The notes: generated from the letters alone by a model not told the origin. A DNA stretch of 64,000 nt from Frankia sp. AiPa1 (GCF_023243075.1 NZ_JALKFZ020000004.1:62001-126000), one strand, 5' to 3'; positions 17,736 through 26,715 are shown, counted from the first letter of the stretch. Program-made: numbers and translations.

Positions 17736-18725
17736 CTAGTTCAGCCGGGCGCGGGCGGTGATGGCCGCCTGGCGGGCGGCGGCGGCCGCGGTCGGCTCCA
17801 CGGCGGTGACGGAGTCGGCGAACGCCGTCAGGTCCTGTGCGCCGCCGAGGAAGTCGCCGAGACGGATGCGTAGTTCGCCCCGTTCGCGGCGCAGGGTAGC
17901 CGGATGGTGGGGGAGCAGCAGCGACAGTTCCACCGCCCACAATCGGGTGCGGGGCGCGTCGGTGCGGGCGGCGAGCACGCGGATGTTGCCGAGGATGCGG
18001 GTGAGGACGTCGGCGGCGGTCATCGGCGCGAGATGCGCCCGGCTGAAGGCCACGCCGCTCGCGCGGACCTTGGCCGCCGCGTCGTGGATGGTCAGCAGCC
18101 GCCCGGCGGCGAACGGGTCAACCAGGACGAAGTCCTCCGGCGAGCCGACGGCGACGACGACGTGCCCCGGCAGGCCCACCGGGTAGGCGGCGATGCCGAG
18201 GCGCCGCGCGACCTCCAACCAGACGATCGACAGCAGGATCGGCAGCCCGCGGCGGCGGCGCAGCACATCGGGCAACAGGGAGGACCGCAGATCCTCGTAG
18301 TCGTCGGCGGTTCCGGCGAATCCGGCGTCCAGCCCCAGCGCCTCGTGCAGCGCCTCGGCGGCGGCCCGCGGCTCGAGCCAGCCGAACCCATGTCCCCACC
18401 TGGCCCCGCCGGTGCCGGTGCCCGTGCCGGCGGCTCCGAGGCTGGCTGCGGACTGGCCGGTACCCGGTGCACCGGCGGAGTTGCCCCGCTCCGCTCGGGG
18501 GAAAGGCCGGTTCGTGGTGGTCCGGGCGGCCAGTAGCGGCCGGGCCCGAGCGGCGAGCGCGTCCAGCGCCTCCAGAGTCACCGACGGGTCCGGCGGCTCG
18601 GCTGTGCTTGCCTCGGCTGTGCCTGCATCGGCGGTGTACGCCTCGGCGGCCAGCAGATGGCAGGCGAGGGCCAGATCGACGGGCTCCTGGCGGACGGCCT
18701 CGGCGAACCGGCTGCGGCTGCTCAC
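17736..18725 (-). CDS. SirB1/transglutaminase-like family protein
   Basis: The recognisable core is the segment from LPDVLRRRRGLPILLSIVWL through EVARRLGIAAYPVGLPGHVV to FVLVDPFAAGRLLT, diagnostic of the SirB1 N-terminal/transglutaminase-like family, whose biochemical role is unclear. The C-terminal part is Ala/Leu-rich and helical, as in TPR-like extensions. A low-complexity insertion (about residues 65-115, Gly/Thr/Ala) separates an N-terminal helical segment from the core. It overlaps the upstream reverse-strand gene by 4 bp, which suggests translational coupling. It is convergent with the flavin reductase gene. Confidence 0.8.
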   Translation of the reverse strand: MSSRSRFAEAVRQEPVDLALACHLLAAEAYTADAGTAEASTAEPPDPSVTLEALDALAARARPLLAARTTTNRPFPRAERGNSAGAPGTGQSAASLGAAGTGTGTGGARWGHGFGWLEPRAAAEALHEALGLDAGFAGTADDYEDLRSSLLPDVLRRRRGLPILLSIVWLEVARRLGIAAYPVGLPGHVVVAVGSPEDFVLVDPFAAGRLLTIHDAAAKVRASGVAFSRAHLAPMTAADVLTRILGNIRVLAARTDAPRTRLWAVELSLLLPHHPATLRRERGELRIRLGDFLGGAQDLTAFADSVTAVEPTAAAAARQAAITARARLN

Positions 18726-19183
18726 CGGCTTCGCGCCTCCCGCCCGCTGCCGGATCCCCCCCGCATCCGGTTGCAGGCTGTGTGCGACGGATCCGCCGGG
18801 CTCGCCGGATCCGCTGGGTCGGAAACTGCGTGGGTCATGGGCGGAATTGTCGCGCGCTCGACCGGCCGGGTTCGGACGATGGTGGCGGGGTACGTCAGGT
18901 CTCTGTCCGGTCCAGTCTGCCCGTGGGGCTCGTCAACCGGGGTGTCGACGGCCTGCCGCGGGCGCCGCGCGGGGGGGCGGGCGGGAACAACGCGTGCCGC
19001 GACGATGTCATCCTCGGTAATCTGAACGGCAGCACCTTCCGCCGTTTCGACCGTCAGCACGCGCGATGACCATGACCGAAGCGTCCCTAGGACATCACTG
19101 AGAGGTATTGGCCCGGGGATGCGCCGCCGGATCATGACTCGCGCGCCGATGTCGGCCCGAGTGATGCGGACGACATACACCAC
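18722..19183 (-). CDS. SH3-like domain protein resembling the N terminus of Rv0428c-type acetyltransferases
   Basis: Residues about 8-70 ([15 protein letters not shown], then [27 protein letters not shown] and [11 protein letters not shown]) look like the small beta-barrel at the N terminus of actinobacterial Rv0428c-like GNAT proteins. The GNAT domain expected after it is missing: the rest is a Pro/Ser/Asp-rich tail of about 80 residues ending inside the start of the next gene. It could be a natural single-domain protein or a decayed acetyltransferase. The start is the GTG at 19183, divergent from fdxA. Confidence 0.55.
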   Translation of the reverse strand: MVYVVRITRADIGARVMIRRRIPGPIPLSDVLGTLRSWSSRVLTVETAEGAAVQITEDDIVAARVVPARPPARRPRQAVDTPVDEPHGQTGPDRDLTYPATIVRTRPVERATIPPMTHAVSDPADPASPADPSHTACNRMRGGSGSGREARSR

Positions 19184-19268
19184 CAGCGCACGCCCTTGCT
19201 GTCGACACGGAACTGTCCATGTCGATACTAGGGACTCAGTCGCCCGTGAGCCCGAGGAGGAACATCCG

Positions 19269-19592
19269 GTGACCTACGTCATCGCGGAGCCCTGTGTCGA
19301 CGTCAAGGACAGGGCTTGCATCGAGGAATGCCCGGTCGACTGCATCTACGAGGGCGGACGGATGCTCTACATCCAGCCCGACGAGTGCGTCGACTGCGGC
19401 GCATGTGAGCCGGTCTGCCCGGTCGAGGCCATCTACTACGAGGACGATGTCCCCGATCAGTGGAAGGGCTACACCAACAACAACGCGAACTTCTTCGAGG
19501 AGCTCGGCTCGCCCGGCGGCGCCTCGAAGGTCGGCGCGCTCGAGTTCGACCCGCCGGCAGTCGCCACGCTGGCTCCCCAGGGTGAGTCCTGA
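19269..19592 (+). CDS. fdxA: 7Fe ferredoxin (3Fe-4S + 4Fe-4S)
   Basis: This 107-residue ferredoxin has cysteines at 9, 17, 21 and 25 (with CIEECPVDC) and at 40, 43, 46 and 50 ([12 protein letters not shown]), the FdxA pattern for one 3Fe-4S and one 4Fe-4S cluster. The C-terminal part ([20 protein letters not shown]) is also typical. It is an electron carrier, for example to cytochromes P450 or other reductases. The GTG at 19269 is preceded by GAGGAGG. The dapC gene follows after 59 bp, an arrangement conserved in actinobacteria. Confidence 0.96.
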   Translation: MTYVIAEPCVDVKDRACIEECPVDCIYEGGRMLYIQPDECVDCGACEPVCPVEAIYYEDDVPDQWKGYTNNNANFFEELGSPGGASKVGALEFDPPAVATLAPQGES

Positions 19593-19651
19593 GTAGTCCA
19601 GGGCGGTCGGGTAACACCTCGGGAGTCCTGAGATCACCAGCTCGTTCCCGC

Positions 19652-21475
19652 GTGCGGCTGCCCGACTTCCCCTGGGATCAGCTCGCCTCCTTCAAGGAGA
19701 AGGCGCGCGCGCACCCCTACGGACTGGTTGATCTTTCGGTCGGGACTCCGGTCGACTCCACACCGGCGGTCATTCAACAGGCGCTCGCCGGTGCCGCGGA
19801 CGCTTCGGGGTATCCGCAGGTGGTGGGGACTCCGGATCTTCGGGAGGCCGCGGCGGGCTGGCTGGCCCGCCGCCTCGGTGTCCTCGTCGATCCGGGCGCC
19901 ATCCTGCCGGTGCTCGGGACGAAGGAGCTGGTCGCCCAGCTCCCCGCCCAGCTCGGGCTGGAGCCGGGCGACCGAGTCTGGGTTCCCACCCCGGCGTACC
20001 CGACATACGAGGTCGGGGCGCTGCTTGCCCGCTGCGTGCCGGTCGTCGGACCGACGGACGGGGTGACTCTCGTCTGGATGAACTCACCCGGGAATCCGAC
20101 CGGCCGCGTCATGTCCGTCGACGAGATGCGTGCGGTCGTCGGCTGGGCCCGCGAACGCGGTGTGATCGTCGCCAGCGACGAGTGCTACATCGAGCTGGGC
20201 TGGGAGGGTCGGCCGGTCTCGGTGCTCCATCCGGATGTGTGCGGCGGCTCACACGAAGGCCTGCTCGCGGTGCACTCCCTGTCGAAACGGTCCAATCTCG
20301 CGGGCTACCGCGCCGGTTTCGTCACCGGCGATCCGGAGCTCGTCGCGGGCCTGGTCGGGGTGCGCAAGCACGCCGGGTTCATGATGCCGACCCCGGTGCA
20401 GGCGGCGATGGCTGCCGCCTACGCCGACGACCTGCATGTGGCCGACCAGCGTGGCCGGTACGCCAACCGGCGTGCTGTGCTGGCGGCCGCGCTGTCGGTC
20501 GCCGGGTTCACCATCGATCACAGCGAGGCCGGCCTGTATCTGTGGGCAACCCGGGGCGAGGACGCCTGGGCGACTCTGGACGCGCTGGCCGGCGTCGGGG
20601 TTCTGGTCGCCCCCGGCACGTTCTACGGCGAGGCCGGCCGCCAGCACGTGCGAGTCGCCCTCACCGCGCCCGACTCGCAGGTTGCGACCGTGCCCGAGCG
20701 GATGGCCATGATCCCGCCGGCCGTGAGCGCACCGGGGACGAGTTCGTCGATCACCGGCGTCCTGGCCCCGGGCCCGTCACCTGGCTACCGCCAGGCCCAG
20801 CCAGGCCGATACCCGCAGCCCGCACCCGCGGGCGGCTACGTCGAGCAACCGCGGGGGTACACCGGCGCGGTCGCGGAGGGCGGGCGGGGATATGCCGACG
20901 GCTACGGCGGCTCCCGGGACAGCTACGCCGACCCGCGCGAAGGCCACGGCAGTCCGCGAGACGGCTACGCCGACCCGCGTCAGGGACACGCCGACCCGCG
21001 TCAGGGCTACGAGGACCTTCGCGAGGGCTACGCCGACCCGCGCGAGGGCTATTCCGCCGAGTCGCCGGTCGGCTACCCGCCCGCCGGTGCGGTGGCGCGG
21101 GTGCCCTACGAGTCAGCTGCTGATTACGAGCTTCCGCTGGCGGGCTATGGCGAACGATCCGGTCCCGAGCCCCGGCCCGGCCAGAACGACGCCCCGACCG
21201 GCGGGTACCCGGTCCATCCCGGCGGCTATCCGGGTCGGCCCGGGGCGTATGCGGGCCGGCCGGGGGGATATCAGGTGCCCCCGGCAGCCCCCGAGTCCGG
21301 CCGCCCAGGCCGTCCCGGACCCTATGACCGGGCGCCGCGCCGCGCCGGCCGGCCTGGCGGCTATGAGGACGACCCGGACCGCTACGCGGACCAGGCCGGG
21401 GACCCAGAGAGCCACCCCGAGTCCCATCCAGGTTCCCGTCCAGGTTCATGGAACGGCGAGCCTGACATTCGCTGA
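19652..21475 (+). CDS. dapC: Succinyldiaminopimelate transaminase with long Tyr/Gly-rich repeat tail
   Basis: The first 350 residues are a class I/II PLP aminotransferase: DLSVGTPVDSTP, GYPQVVGTPDLREA, MNSPGNPTGRVMS, SDECYIELGW and SLSKRSNLAGYRAGF, with Lys212 as the PLP lysine. DapC makes N-succinyl-L,L-2,6-diaminopimelate in the lysine/meso-DAP pathway, and dapD and dapE follow directly. Normal length is about 365-400; here the protein has 607 residues. From about residue 374 the tail is low-complexity, with repeats of the type GYADPREG (DNA about 20925-21060) and later GGYPGRPG-like units, rich in Tyr, Gly, Arg, Pro and Asp. The tail stays in frame to the stop, so it is probably translated. 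The start is a GTG. Confidence 0.92.
   Translation: MRLPDFPWDQLASFKEKARAHPYGLVDLSVGTPVDSTPAVIQQALAGAADASGYPQVVGTPDLREAAAGWLARRLGVLVDPGAILPVLGTKELVAQLPAQLGLEPGDRVWVPTPAYPTYEVGALLARCVPVVGPTDGVTLVWMNSPGNPTGRVMSVDEMRAVVGWARERGVIVASDECYIELGWEGRPVSVLHPDVCGGSHEGLLAVHSLSKRSNLAGYRAGFVTGDPELVAGLVGVRKHAGFMMPTPVQAAMAAAYADDLHVADQRGRYANRRAVLAAALSVAGFTIDHSEAGLYLWATRGEDAWATLDALAGVGVLVAPGTFYGEAGRQHVRVALTAPDSQVATVPERMAMIPPAVSAPGTSSSITGVLAPGPSPGYRQAQPGRYPQPAPAGGYVEQPRGYTGAVAEGGRGYADGYGGSRDSYADPREGHGSPRDGYADPRQGHADPRQGYEDLREGYADPREGYSAESPVGYPPAGAVARVPYESAADYELPLAGYGERSGPEPRPGQNDAPTGGYPVHPGGYPGRPGAYAGRPGGYQVPPAAPESGRPGRPGPYDRAPRRAGRPGGYEDDPDRYADQAGDPESHPESHPGSRPGSWNGEPDIR
20925..21060 (+). repeat. In-frame repeats encoding YADPR-type octapeptides
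   Basis: About six degenerate units such as SYADPREG, GYADPRQG, HADPRQG and GYEDLREG lie in tandem in the dapC tail. DNA units are mostly 21-24 bp and stay in frame. Confidence 0.85.
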
Positions 21476-21593
21476 CCCGTCCCCGGCCGCGGTGCAGTCA
21501 CATCCGCAATGCGTGCGTGTATGGCATCACCGCGGCGGCACGCACCGGGTGTGGTGTGCGGACCGGCATCGCCCGGGGCGCAGCGGAACCTCG

Positions 21594-21599
21594 TAAGGT
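21594..21599 (+). promoter_or_regulatory. Candidate -10 box of a leaderless dapD mRNA
   Basis: TAAGGT is followed after 7 nt by the GTG at 21607; no Shine-Dalgarno sequence is present. Confidence 0.5.
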
Positions 21600-21606
21600 C
21601 AGGTCT

Positions 21607-22497
21607 GTGAGCATCTCCAACACCTCCCTCGACGCCGCGGGTGGCGCCGCTTCGAGCGGCACCTCCCCGAGCGGCGCCTCGCCGATCGATCCGGTCATCG
21701 ACGACCTGTGGGACCGCCGCGGTGAGCTGACGCCGGATGACGCGGATGCCCGCAAGAGCATCGTTGCCGCCATCGACGCCATCGACGCCGGCGAGGCCCG
21801 GGTGGCAGCGGTCGCCGCCGACGGGTCCGTCGTGGTCGACGAGCGGGCCAAACGGGCCATCCTGCTGTCGTTCAAGGTCCTGGACATGGTCGAGTCGTCC
21901 GCCGGCGATTTTCGTTACCACGACCGGGTCCCGCTGAAGACCCGGTTCGACGGCGTGCGGGTGGTGCCGGGGGCGATCGTGCGCTGGGGGGCGTACATCG
22001 CGCCCGGGACGATTCTCATGCCGAGCTACACCAACATCGGCGGATATGTCGGCACCGGGAGCATGGTCGACACCTGGGCGACTGTCGGCTCGTGCGCCCA
22101 GGTCGGTGAGCGGGTGCACCTGTCCGGCGGGGTTGGGCTTGGGGGTGTGCTCGAGCCGCCGAACGCCGTCCCGGTCGTCGTCGAGGACGACGCCTTCGTC
22201 GGCAGCCGCTGCATGGTCGTCGACGGTGCCCGGGTGCGCCGCGGGGCGAAGCTCGGCGCCGGGGCGATCCTGACCGCGTCCACCCACGTGTTCGACGCGA
22301 CCACCGGCGAAGAGTACCCACGCGGTGAGATCCCCGAGCGGGCGGTCGCCGTCGGCTCGACCCGGATCCGCTCCTTCCCCGCCGGGGACTTCGGGATGCC
22401 GTGCATCCTGGTGCTGCGCACGTTGGCCGAGGGCGAGATTCACGACAAGCTCGCTCTTAACGACGTCCTGCGCGAACACGGCGTCGCCGGCGGCTGA
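21607..22497 (+). CDS. dapD: 2,3,4,5-tetrahydropyridine-2,6-dicarboxylate N-succinyltransferase
   Basis: DapD transfers succinyl from succinyl-CoA to tetrahydrodipicolinate. The left-handed beta-helix is clear: [60 protein letters not shown]. These blocks and the N-terminal helical part ([20 protein letters not shown], then [10 protein letters not shown]) resemble the Escherichia coli type of DapD more than the type I recall from mycobacteria. Length 296 includes about 25 extra Ala/Ser-rich N-terminal residues. The start is the GTG at 21607 with a leaderless-type promoter. It lies between dapC and dapE. Confidence 0.94.
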   Translation: MSISNTSLDAAGGAASSGTSPSGASPIDPVIDDLWDRRGELTPDDADARKSIVAAIDAIDAGEARVAAVAADGSVVVDERAKRAILLSFKVLDMVESSAGDFRYHDRVPLKTRFDGVRVVPGAIVRWGAYIAPGTILMPSYTNIGGYVGTGSMVDTWATVGSCAQVGERVHLSGGVGLGGVLEPPNAVPVVVEDDAFVGSRCMVVDGARVRRGAKLGAGAILTASTHVFDATTGEEYPRGEIPERAVAVGSTRIRSFPAGDFGMPCILVLRTLAEGEIHDKLALNDVLREHGVAGG

Positions 22498-22508
22498 GCC
22501 CGCGTGCC

Positions 22509-22534
22509 CGGCCTGGCGGGATGCCGCCAGGCCG
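22509..22534 (+). terminator. Perfect 11-bp hairpin between dapD and dapE
   Basis: CGGCCTGGCGG (22509-22519) and CCGCCAGGCCG (22524-22534) enclose the loop GATG. It lies 12 nt after the dapD stop and directly abuts the dapE -10 box, so it probably ends dapD transcripts without a T tract. Confidence 0.7.
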
Positions 22535-22540
22535 TAGGGT
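22535..22540 (+). promoter_or_regulatory. Candidate -10 box of a leaderless dapE mRNA
   Basis: TAGGGT is followed after 7 nt by the dapE ATG. Its -35 region would lie inside the hairpin at 22509-22534. Confidence 0.5.
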
Positions 22541-22547
22541 CGGCGGC

Positions 22548-23621
22548 ATGGATCTGGACCTTCGCGCGCCGGTCGGGGACCTCACGCGCCGTCTCGTCGA
22601 CGTGCCCTCGGTCAGCGGCGACGAGACGGCGCTCGCGGACGCCGTGCAGTCGGCGCTCGGCCGAATCGCCGGGCTGACCGTCGAACGGGACGGCGACGCG
22701 GTGGTGGCCCGCACCTTCCTCGGCCTGCCCTCGAGGGTCGTACTCGCCGGCCACCTCGACACGGTGCCGATCGCCGACAATCTGCCGGCGCGGATCGACG
22801 GTGACAGGCTGTACGGCTGTGGTACGTCGGACATGAAGGCCGGCGTCGCGATCGCCCTGCGCCTCGCGGCGACCCTGCCGCTGACCAAGCCTGGTGCGCT
22901 GCGTCATGACATCACCTGGATCTGCTACGACAACGAGGAGGTCGGGGCGGTGCACAACGGGCTACGCCGCCTCGCCGCTCGCCACCGGGACTGGCTCGAC
23001 GGTGACCTCGCGATCCTGATGGAGCCGACATCCGGCGAGATTGAGGCCGGCTGCCAGGGCACCCTGCGGGTCGTCGTCCGGCTGGCTGGACGCCGGGCGC
23101 ACTCGGCCCGATCCTGGCTCGGTGAGAACGCCATCCACAAGGCCGCGGAGGTCCTGCGCCGCCTCGCCGACTACCAACCACGTCAGGTCACCCTCGATGG
23201 CTGTACCTACCGTGAGGGCCTCTCGGCGGTGCGCATCGACGGTGGGGTCGCCGGAAATGTCATCCCCGATGCCTGCTCCGTCACGGTGAACTTCCGCTTT
23301 GCCCCCGACCGGACCCCGCAGGGCGCGCTCGCTCACGTCCGCGAGGTTCTCGACGGGTATAATCTTGAGGTCACAGATCTTGCCGGCGGTGCCCCACCCG
23401 GGCTTTCCGCCGCGCCCGCAGCCGCGTTCATCGCCGCCACCGGCCGGACTCCGGTCGCCAAGTACGGCTGGACGGACGTCGCCCGTTTCGCCGAGTTCGG
23501 CGTCCCCGCACTCAACTACGGTCCCGGCGACCCGAACCTCGCCCACACCCGCGACGAGCACGTCGAACTCGCTGCCATTGACGAGGGCGAACGTCTCCTG
23601 CGCGCCTACCTGACGGCGTAA
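22548..23621 (+). CDS. dapE: Succinyl-diaminopimelate desuccinylase
   Basis: This 357-residue M20 metallopeptidase-family protein shows metal ligands and catalytic residues in [30 protein letters not shown] and [11 protein letters not shown], the Gly/His segment [16 protein letters not shown] of the dimerisation domain, and [18 protein letters not shown] near the C terminus. It hydrolyses N-succinyl-L,L-DAP to L,L-DAP for lysine and peptidoglycan. The ATG at 22548 follows a TAGGGT box. It is the last gene of the dap group before the polysaccharide region. Confidence 0.95.
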   Translation: MDLDLRAPVGDLTRRLVDVPSVSGDETALADAVQSALGRIAGLTVERDGDAVVARTFLGLPSRVVLAGHLDTVPIADNLPARIDGDRLYGCGTSDMKAGVAIALRLAATLPLTKPGALRHDITWICYDNEEVGAVHNGLRRLAARHRDWLDGDLAILMEPTSGEIEAGCQGTLRVVVRLAGRRAHSARSWLGENAIHKAAEVLRRLADYQPRQVTLDGCTYREGLSAVRIDGGVAGNVIPDACSVTVNFRFAPDRTPQGALAHVREVLDGYNLEVTDLAGGAPPGLSAAPAAAFIAATGRTPVAKYGWTDVARFAEFGVPALNYGPGDPNLAHTRDEHVELAAIDEGERLLRAYLTA

Positions 23622-24130
23622 GCATCCGCCTGCGGACGCACCGTTTCGAGAGCATGACCCGCGCGTCTTTGGGGCAGAATCTGGCCGAGAGCGACGCACG
23701 TCACGTTGACGCCAGACGGGGGAATACCGCCATAGGTTCGGCGAGGCCGGCGCGCTACAATGAGCAAGCATATTCCGCGCTGGCGTCGAACCGTGGTTGT
23801 CGAACGGTAGTTGTCGAACCGTGGTTGTCGAACATGGTTCACGCCAGCCGGTGTTCCTGTCGAGTTCGGGGGCTCGGCTGTGGCCCTGTCGCATTGTCGT
23901 GCTCGTCGTCGGGTGCAATCGTCGCGTCTGGTGTCGACGGCGCCCATGGGGTCGCTACCATCATGGGCGTCGCGGGCGCCGGCATCGGCATCATCATCCG
24001 TGTCCGACTTCGTGCTCGCACCCGTGCCGCCGGTGCTCTCCGGCCAGCCACTGTTCAGGCCGACCAGGCCGACCAGGCAGGTCAGGCAGGTCAGGCCGAC
24101 GAGGCAGGCCGACTGTGAGGGGTCCGCCAG
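23622..24130. promoter_or_regulatory. Intergenic region upstream of the polysaccharide region
   Basis: About 510 bp mark the boundary between dapE and the glycan genes. It contains a small imperfect hairpin just after dapE (about 23625-23642), four 14-bp tandem repeats (23783-23838) and a run of 9-bp CAGGCCGAC/CAGGCAGGT units (about 24057-24112). I find no credible gene. Confidence 0.6.
23783..23838. repeat. Four tandem 14-bp repeats, candidate operator
   Basis: Units begin at 23783, 23797, 23811 and 23825, with consensus TTGTCGAACCGTGG; the third copy is exact and the others differ at 2-4 positions. The array lies about 290 bp upstream of the glycosyl-1-phosphate transferase start. Confidence 0.85.
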
Positions 24131-26083
24131 ATGACCGAAACTATTGTCAGTAATTCCAAGGCGGAGTCCGCAGAGAGAACGGCGGGCGACGCGGTGGAAT
24201 GGCCCGGTAGCGGCGAGCTGAGTGAAACAACGATCACCATCAACAATATCCGCACCCTCGCCAGGCATCCACAGGTACTGGCAGCGTCGAACTGGCCGCT
24301 CCGCGGCGTCCCGGTGGATGCGCGCAGTGCGGACGCCGAGAGCGCGGACGCGGACGGTGTAGGCGCGGGCGGTGCGGATACCGATGCCGATGCTCCCCTT
24401 CATGTCGCGGCCACCGCCCACGCCCCGTCCGCGGTGGAGGCCGTGTCCCGGACAGCTGGCCTGCTCGGGGCCGGTGGATTGGCCGAGACAGCCGACCCGT
24501 CGAGCGAAGCCCGACCGGTTCCCACTCAGCGGACGCGTACGCGGCCGATGGCGGTTCCGCCACCAGCGCTCCGCGACCCGGTCGAGCCGGACGACGCCGG
24601 TCCGGAGAAGGAGAAGCGGGCCGCGCTCGACCGGTACCGCGCCAGGGTGCCGTGGGAGCGCCGGTACGGCCTGATCCTCGCGGGTCTGGACGCCGCTGCC
24701 TGCGTTGTCGCCGCCGTGGCCGCCTACGTCGTCCGGTTCGGCGGCTTCGTGGAGTTTGACCTGAAGCCCGTCTCGGCGACGCCGTATCTGGTGATGTCGG
24801 TCGCGCTGCCGGTGGCCTGGGTGCTGGCGATGTTCCTCGGCCGGGCCTACGAGAGTCGGTTCCTCGCTGGCGGCTCGGAGGAATTCCGCCGGGTCCTCAA
24901 CGCGGCCGCGCACCTCACCGCGTTCGTGGCGCTGTTGTCGTATGCGACCAAGGCCGAGCTCGCCCGGGCCTATGTCCTGATCGCCTTTCCCACCGCGATC
25001 ATCCTGACCGTGCTCGGCCGCTGTGCCGCCCGCGGCTACCTGCACCGGATGCGCCGCGCCGGCCGCGGCATGCACCGCGTGCTGGTGGTCGGCTCCGGTG
25101 ACTCGGCGGCGGCACTGGTCCGGCTGTCACGGCGTGACCCGACCGCCGGCTGGACGGTCGTCGGCATCGTGCTTGACCGGCTGCCCGGCCGGCACAGCCA
25201 CGACTCCCCGGACCGCAGCGGCTTCGACCTGCTGGGCGTGCCCATCGTCGGCACCGCCGAGACTCTGCACAACGCGATCATCGCGACGAGCGCCACCACG
25301 GTCGCGATCTCCCCACAGATGGACGGCGAGACTCTGCGCCGGGTGCTCTGGACGCTCGAAGGCAGCGACGTCGACGTGCTTGTTTCCTCTGCGTTGACCG
25401 ATGTGACCGGCCCGCGGATCTCCATTCGACCGGTGGCGGGGCTCCCGCTGCTGCATGTCGAGGAGCCCGAGCTCACCGGCGCGCGCCGGGCGATGAAAGC
25501 CCTGTTCGACCGCAGCGTCGCGATCACGGTGCTGTTGCTGGCTTCCCCGCTGCTGCTGGCGCTGGCTCTGGCCGTGTGCCTGACCAGCCGCGGCCCGGCG
25601 ATCTTCCGTCAGACCCGGGTCGGCCGAGACGGCCGGCAGTTCACCATGTACAAGTTCCGCTCGATGTACGTCGACGCCGAGGCGCGCAAGGCTGAGCTTG
25701 AGGCACGCAACGAGCGGGCCGAGGGCCTGCTGTTCAAGATGCGCGACGACCCGCGGGTCACCCACGCCGGCAGGTTCCTGCGCAAGTGGTCGCTCGACGA
25801 ACTGCCGCAGCTGTTCAACATCGCGAACGGCACGATGTCGCTGGTTGGCCCGCGTCCACCGCTGCCCAGCGAGGTGGAGCAGTACGAGGACGAGGTGCAC
25901 CGCCGCCTGATGGTGAAGCCCGGACTCACCGGCCTGTGGCAGATCAGCGGCCGTTCGGATCTGGAATGGGACGAGTCCGTCCGCCTGGACCTGCGCTACG
26001 TCCAGAACTGGTCTCTGCTCATGGACTTCTACATCCTCTGGCGCACCGTCTTCGCTGTTCTGCGCCGGGAGGGCGCCTACTGA
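24131..26083 (+). CDS. Polyprenyl-phosphate glycosyl-1-phosphate transferase (priming enzyme, WcaJ/WbaP type)
   Basis: This initiates a lipid-linked glycan by moving a sugar-1-phosphate to undecaprenyl phosphate. After about 170 disordered Asp/Ala/Pro-rich residues come four membrane helices (from GLILAGLDAAACVVAAVAAY), a CoA-binding-like Rossmann domain (RVLVVGSGDSAAALVRLSRR), a fifth hydrophobic segment (VAITVLLLASPLLLALALAV) and the catalytic domain: FRQTRVGRDGRQFTMYKFRS, DELPQLFNIANGTMSLVGPR and KPGLTGLWQISGRSD. Length 650 exceeds the usual 460-500 because of the N-terminal extension, which has Ala-Asp repeats. GAGGGG about 10 nt upstream supports the ATG at 24131. It is the first gene of the glycan region. 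Confidence 0.95.
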   Translation: MTETIVSNSKAESAERTAGDAVEWPGSGELSETTITINNIRTLARHPQVLAASNWPLRGVPVDARSADAESADADGVGAGGADTDADAPLHVAATAHAPSAVEAVSRTAGLLGAGGLAETADPSSEARPVPTQRTRTRPMAVPPPALRDPVEPDDAGPEKEKRAALDRYRARVPWERRYGLILAGLDAAACVVAAVAAYVVRFGGFVEFDLKPVSATPYLVMSVALPVAWVLAMFLGRAYESRFLAGGSEEFRRVLNAAAHLTAFVALLSYATKAELARAYVLIAFPTAIILTVLGRCAARGYLHRMRRAGRGMHRVLVVGSGDSAAALVRLSRRDPTAGWTVVGIVLDRLPGRHSHDSPDRSGFDLLGVPIVGTAETLHNAIIATSATTVAISPQMDGETLRRVLWTLEGSDVDVLVSSALTDVTGPRISIRPVAGLPLLHVEEPELTGARRAMKALFDRSVAITVLLLASPLLLALALAVCLTSRGPAIFRQTRVGRDGRQFTMYKFRSMYVDAEARKAELEARNERAEGLLFKMRDDPRVTHAGRFLRKWSLDELPQLFNIANGTMSLVGPRPPLPSEVEQYEDEVHRRLMVKPGLTGLWQISGRSDLEWDESVRLDLRYVQNWSLLMDFYILWRTVFAVLRREGAY

Positions 26084-26127
26084 TCGCTGATCGGCGTGGG
26101 GCATGCGTTGTCGGCGGCTCACCGGCC

Positions 26128-26682
26128 GTGCCCCGCAGTGGCCGCCTCGACCCCAGCCGGCGGCGGTGGCGGTGGGTCCGGCGTGGCGTCGCTGTGGCCA
26201 TAAGCCTGACACTGGTGGCGGTAACGGTGCGGCTGTTCGTTCGTCCGACGCTCGAACGGCCGGTCAGAGTGGATGCGATCGTGGTGCTGGGGGGCGTCGA
26301 CGGTGGGCTGCAGAAAGCACTGAGGCTGAGCCACGAGGGCTATGCGTCGACCCTGGTCGTGTCCACGCCGTCGTCTCGCTCATGTCCACCGGCAGAGCGG
26401 GCCGGCACGAACGTGCGGGTGATCTGCTTTCGGCCGGATCCCTTCACCACCCAGGGGGAGGGGCGGGAGGTGGGGCAACTGGCCGAGCGGTATCACTGGC
26501 GGAGCGTGATTGTCACGGCACGCAGGACACAGGCGACGCGGGCGCGGCTGCGGGTCGATCGGTGCTTTGACGGGGAGGTTCGCATGACGGCGCCGTCGAT
26601 GCCGCTGCGGTCGCTGCCCTACAACATCGCCTACGAGTGGGGTGCCCTCATCAAAGCGCTGGTCCTTCAACCGAGCTGCTGA
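26128..26682 (+). CDS. YdcF/SanA-like DUF218 membrane-anchored protein
   Basis: An N-terminal membrane helix (VAVAISLTLVAVTVRLFV) precedes a DUF218 domain: VDAIVVLGGVDGGLQKALRL at the start, SHEGYASTLVVSTPS, and later YHWRSVIVTARRTQATRARL. DUF218 proteins such as ElyC and SanA act in envelope and polysaccharide-carrier homeostasis. The start is uncertain; I use the GTG at 26128, 45 bp after the priming transferase, with no clear ribosome site. At about 184 residues it is a small member. It ends 33 bp before the convergent glycoside hydrolase. Confidence 0.75.
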   Translation: MPRSGRLDPSRRRWRWVRRGVAVAISLTLVAVTVRLFVRPTLERPVRVDAIVVLGGVDGGLQKALRLSHEGYASTLVVSTPSSRSCPPAERAGTNVRVICFRPDPFTTQGEGREVGQLAERYHWRSVIVTARRTQATRARLRVDRCFDGEVRMTAPSMPLRSLPYNIAYEWGALIKALVLQPSC

Positions 26683-26715
26683 GCAACCGACCTGCTGAGT
26701 GCCGGGCGCGGCGGG

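Noticed and set aside
20925-21060. Repeats in the dapC tail considered as a CRISPR array
   Set aside because: Units are short, contiguous, in frame and without spacers; no cas genes are present.
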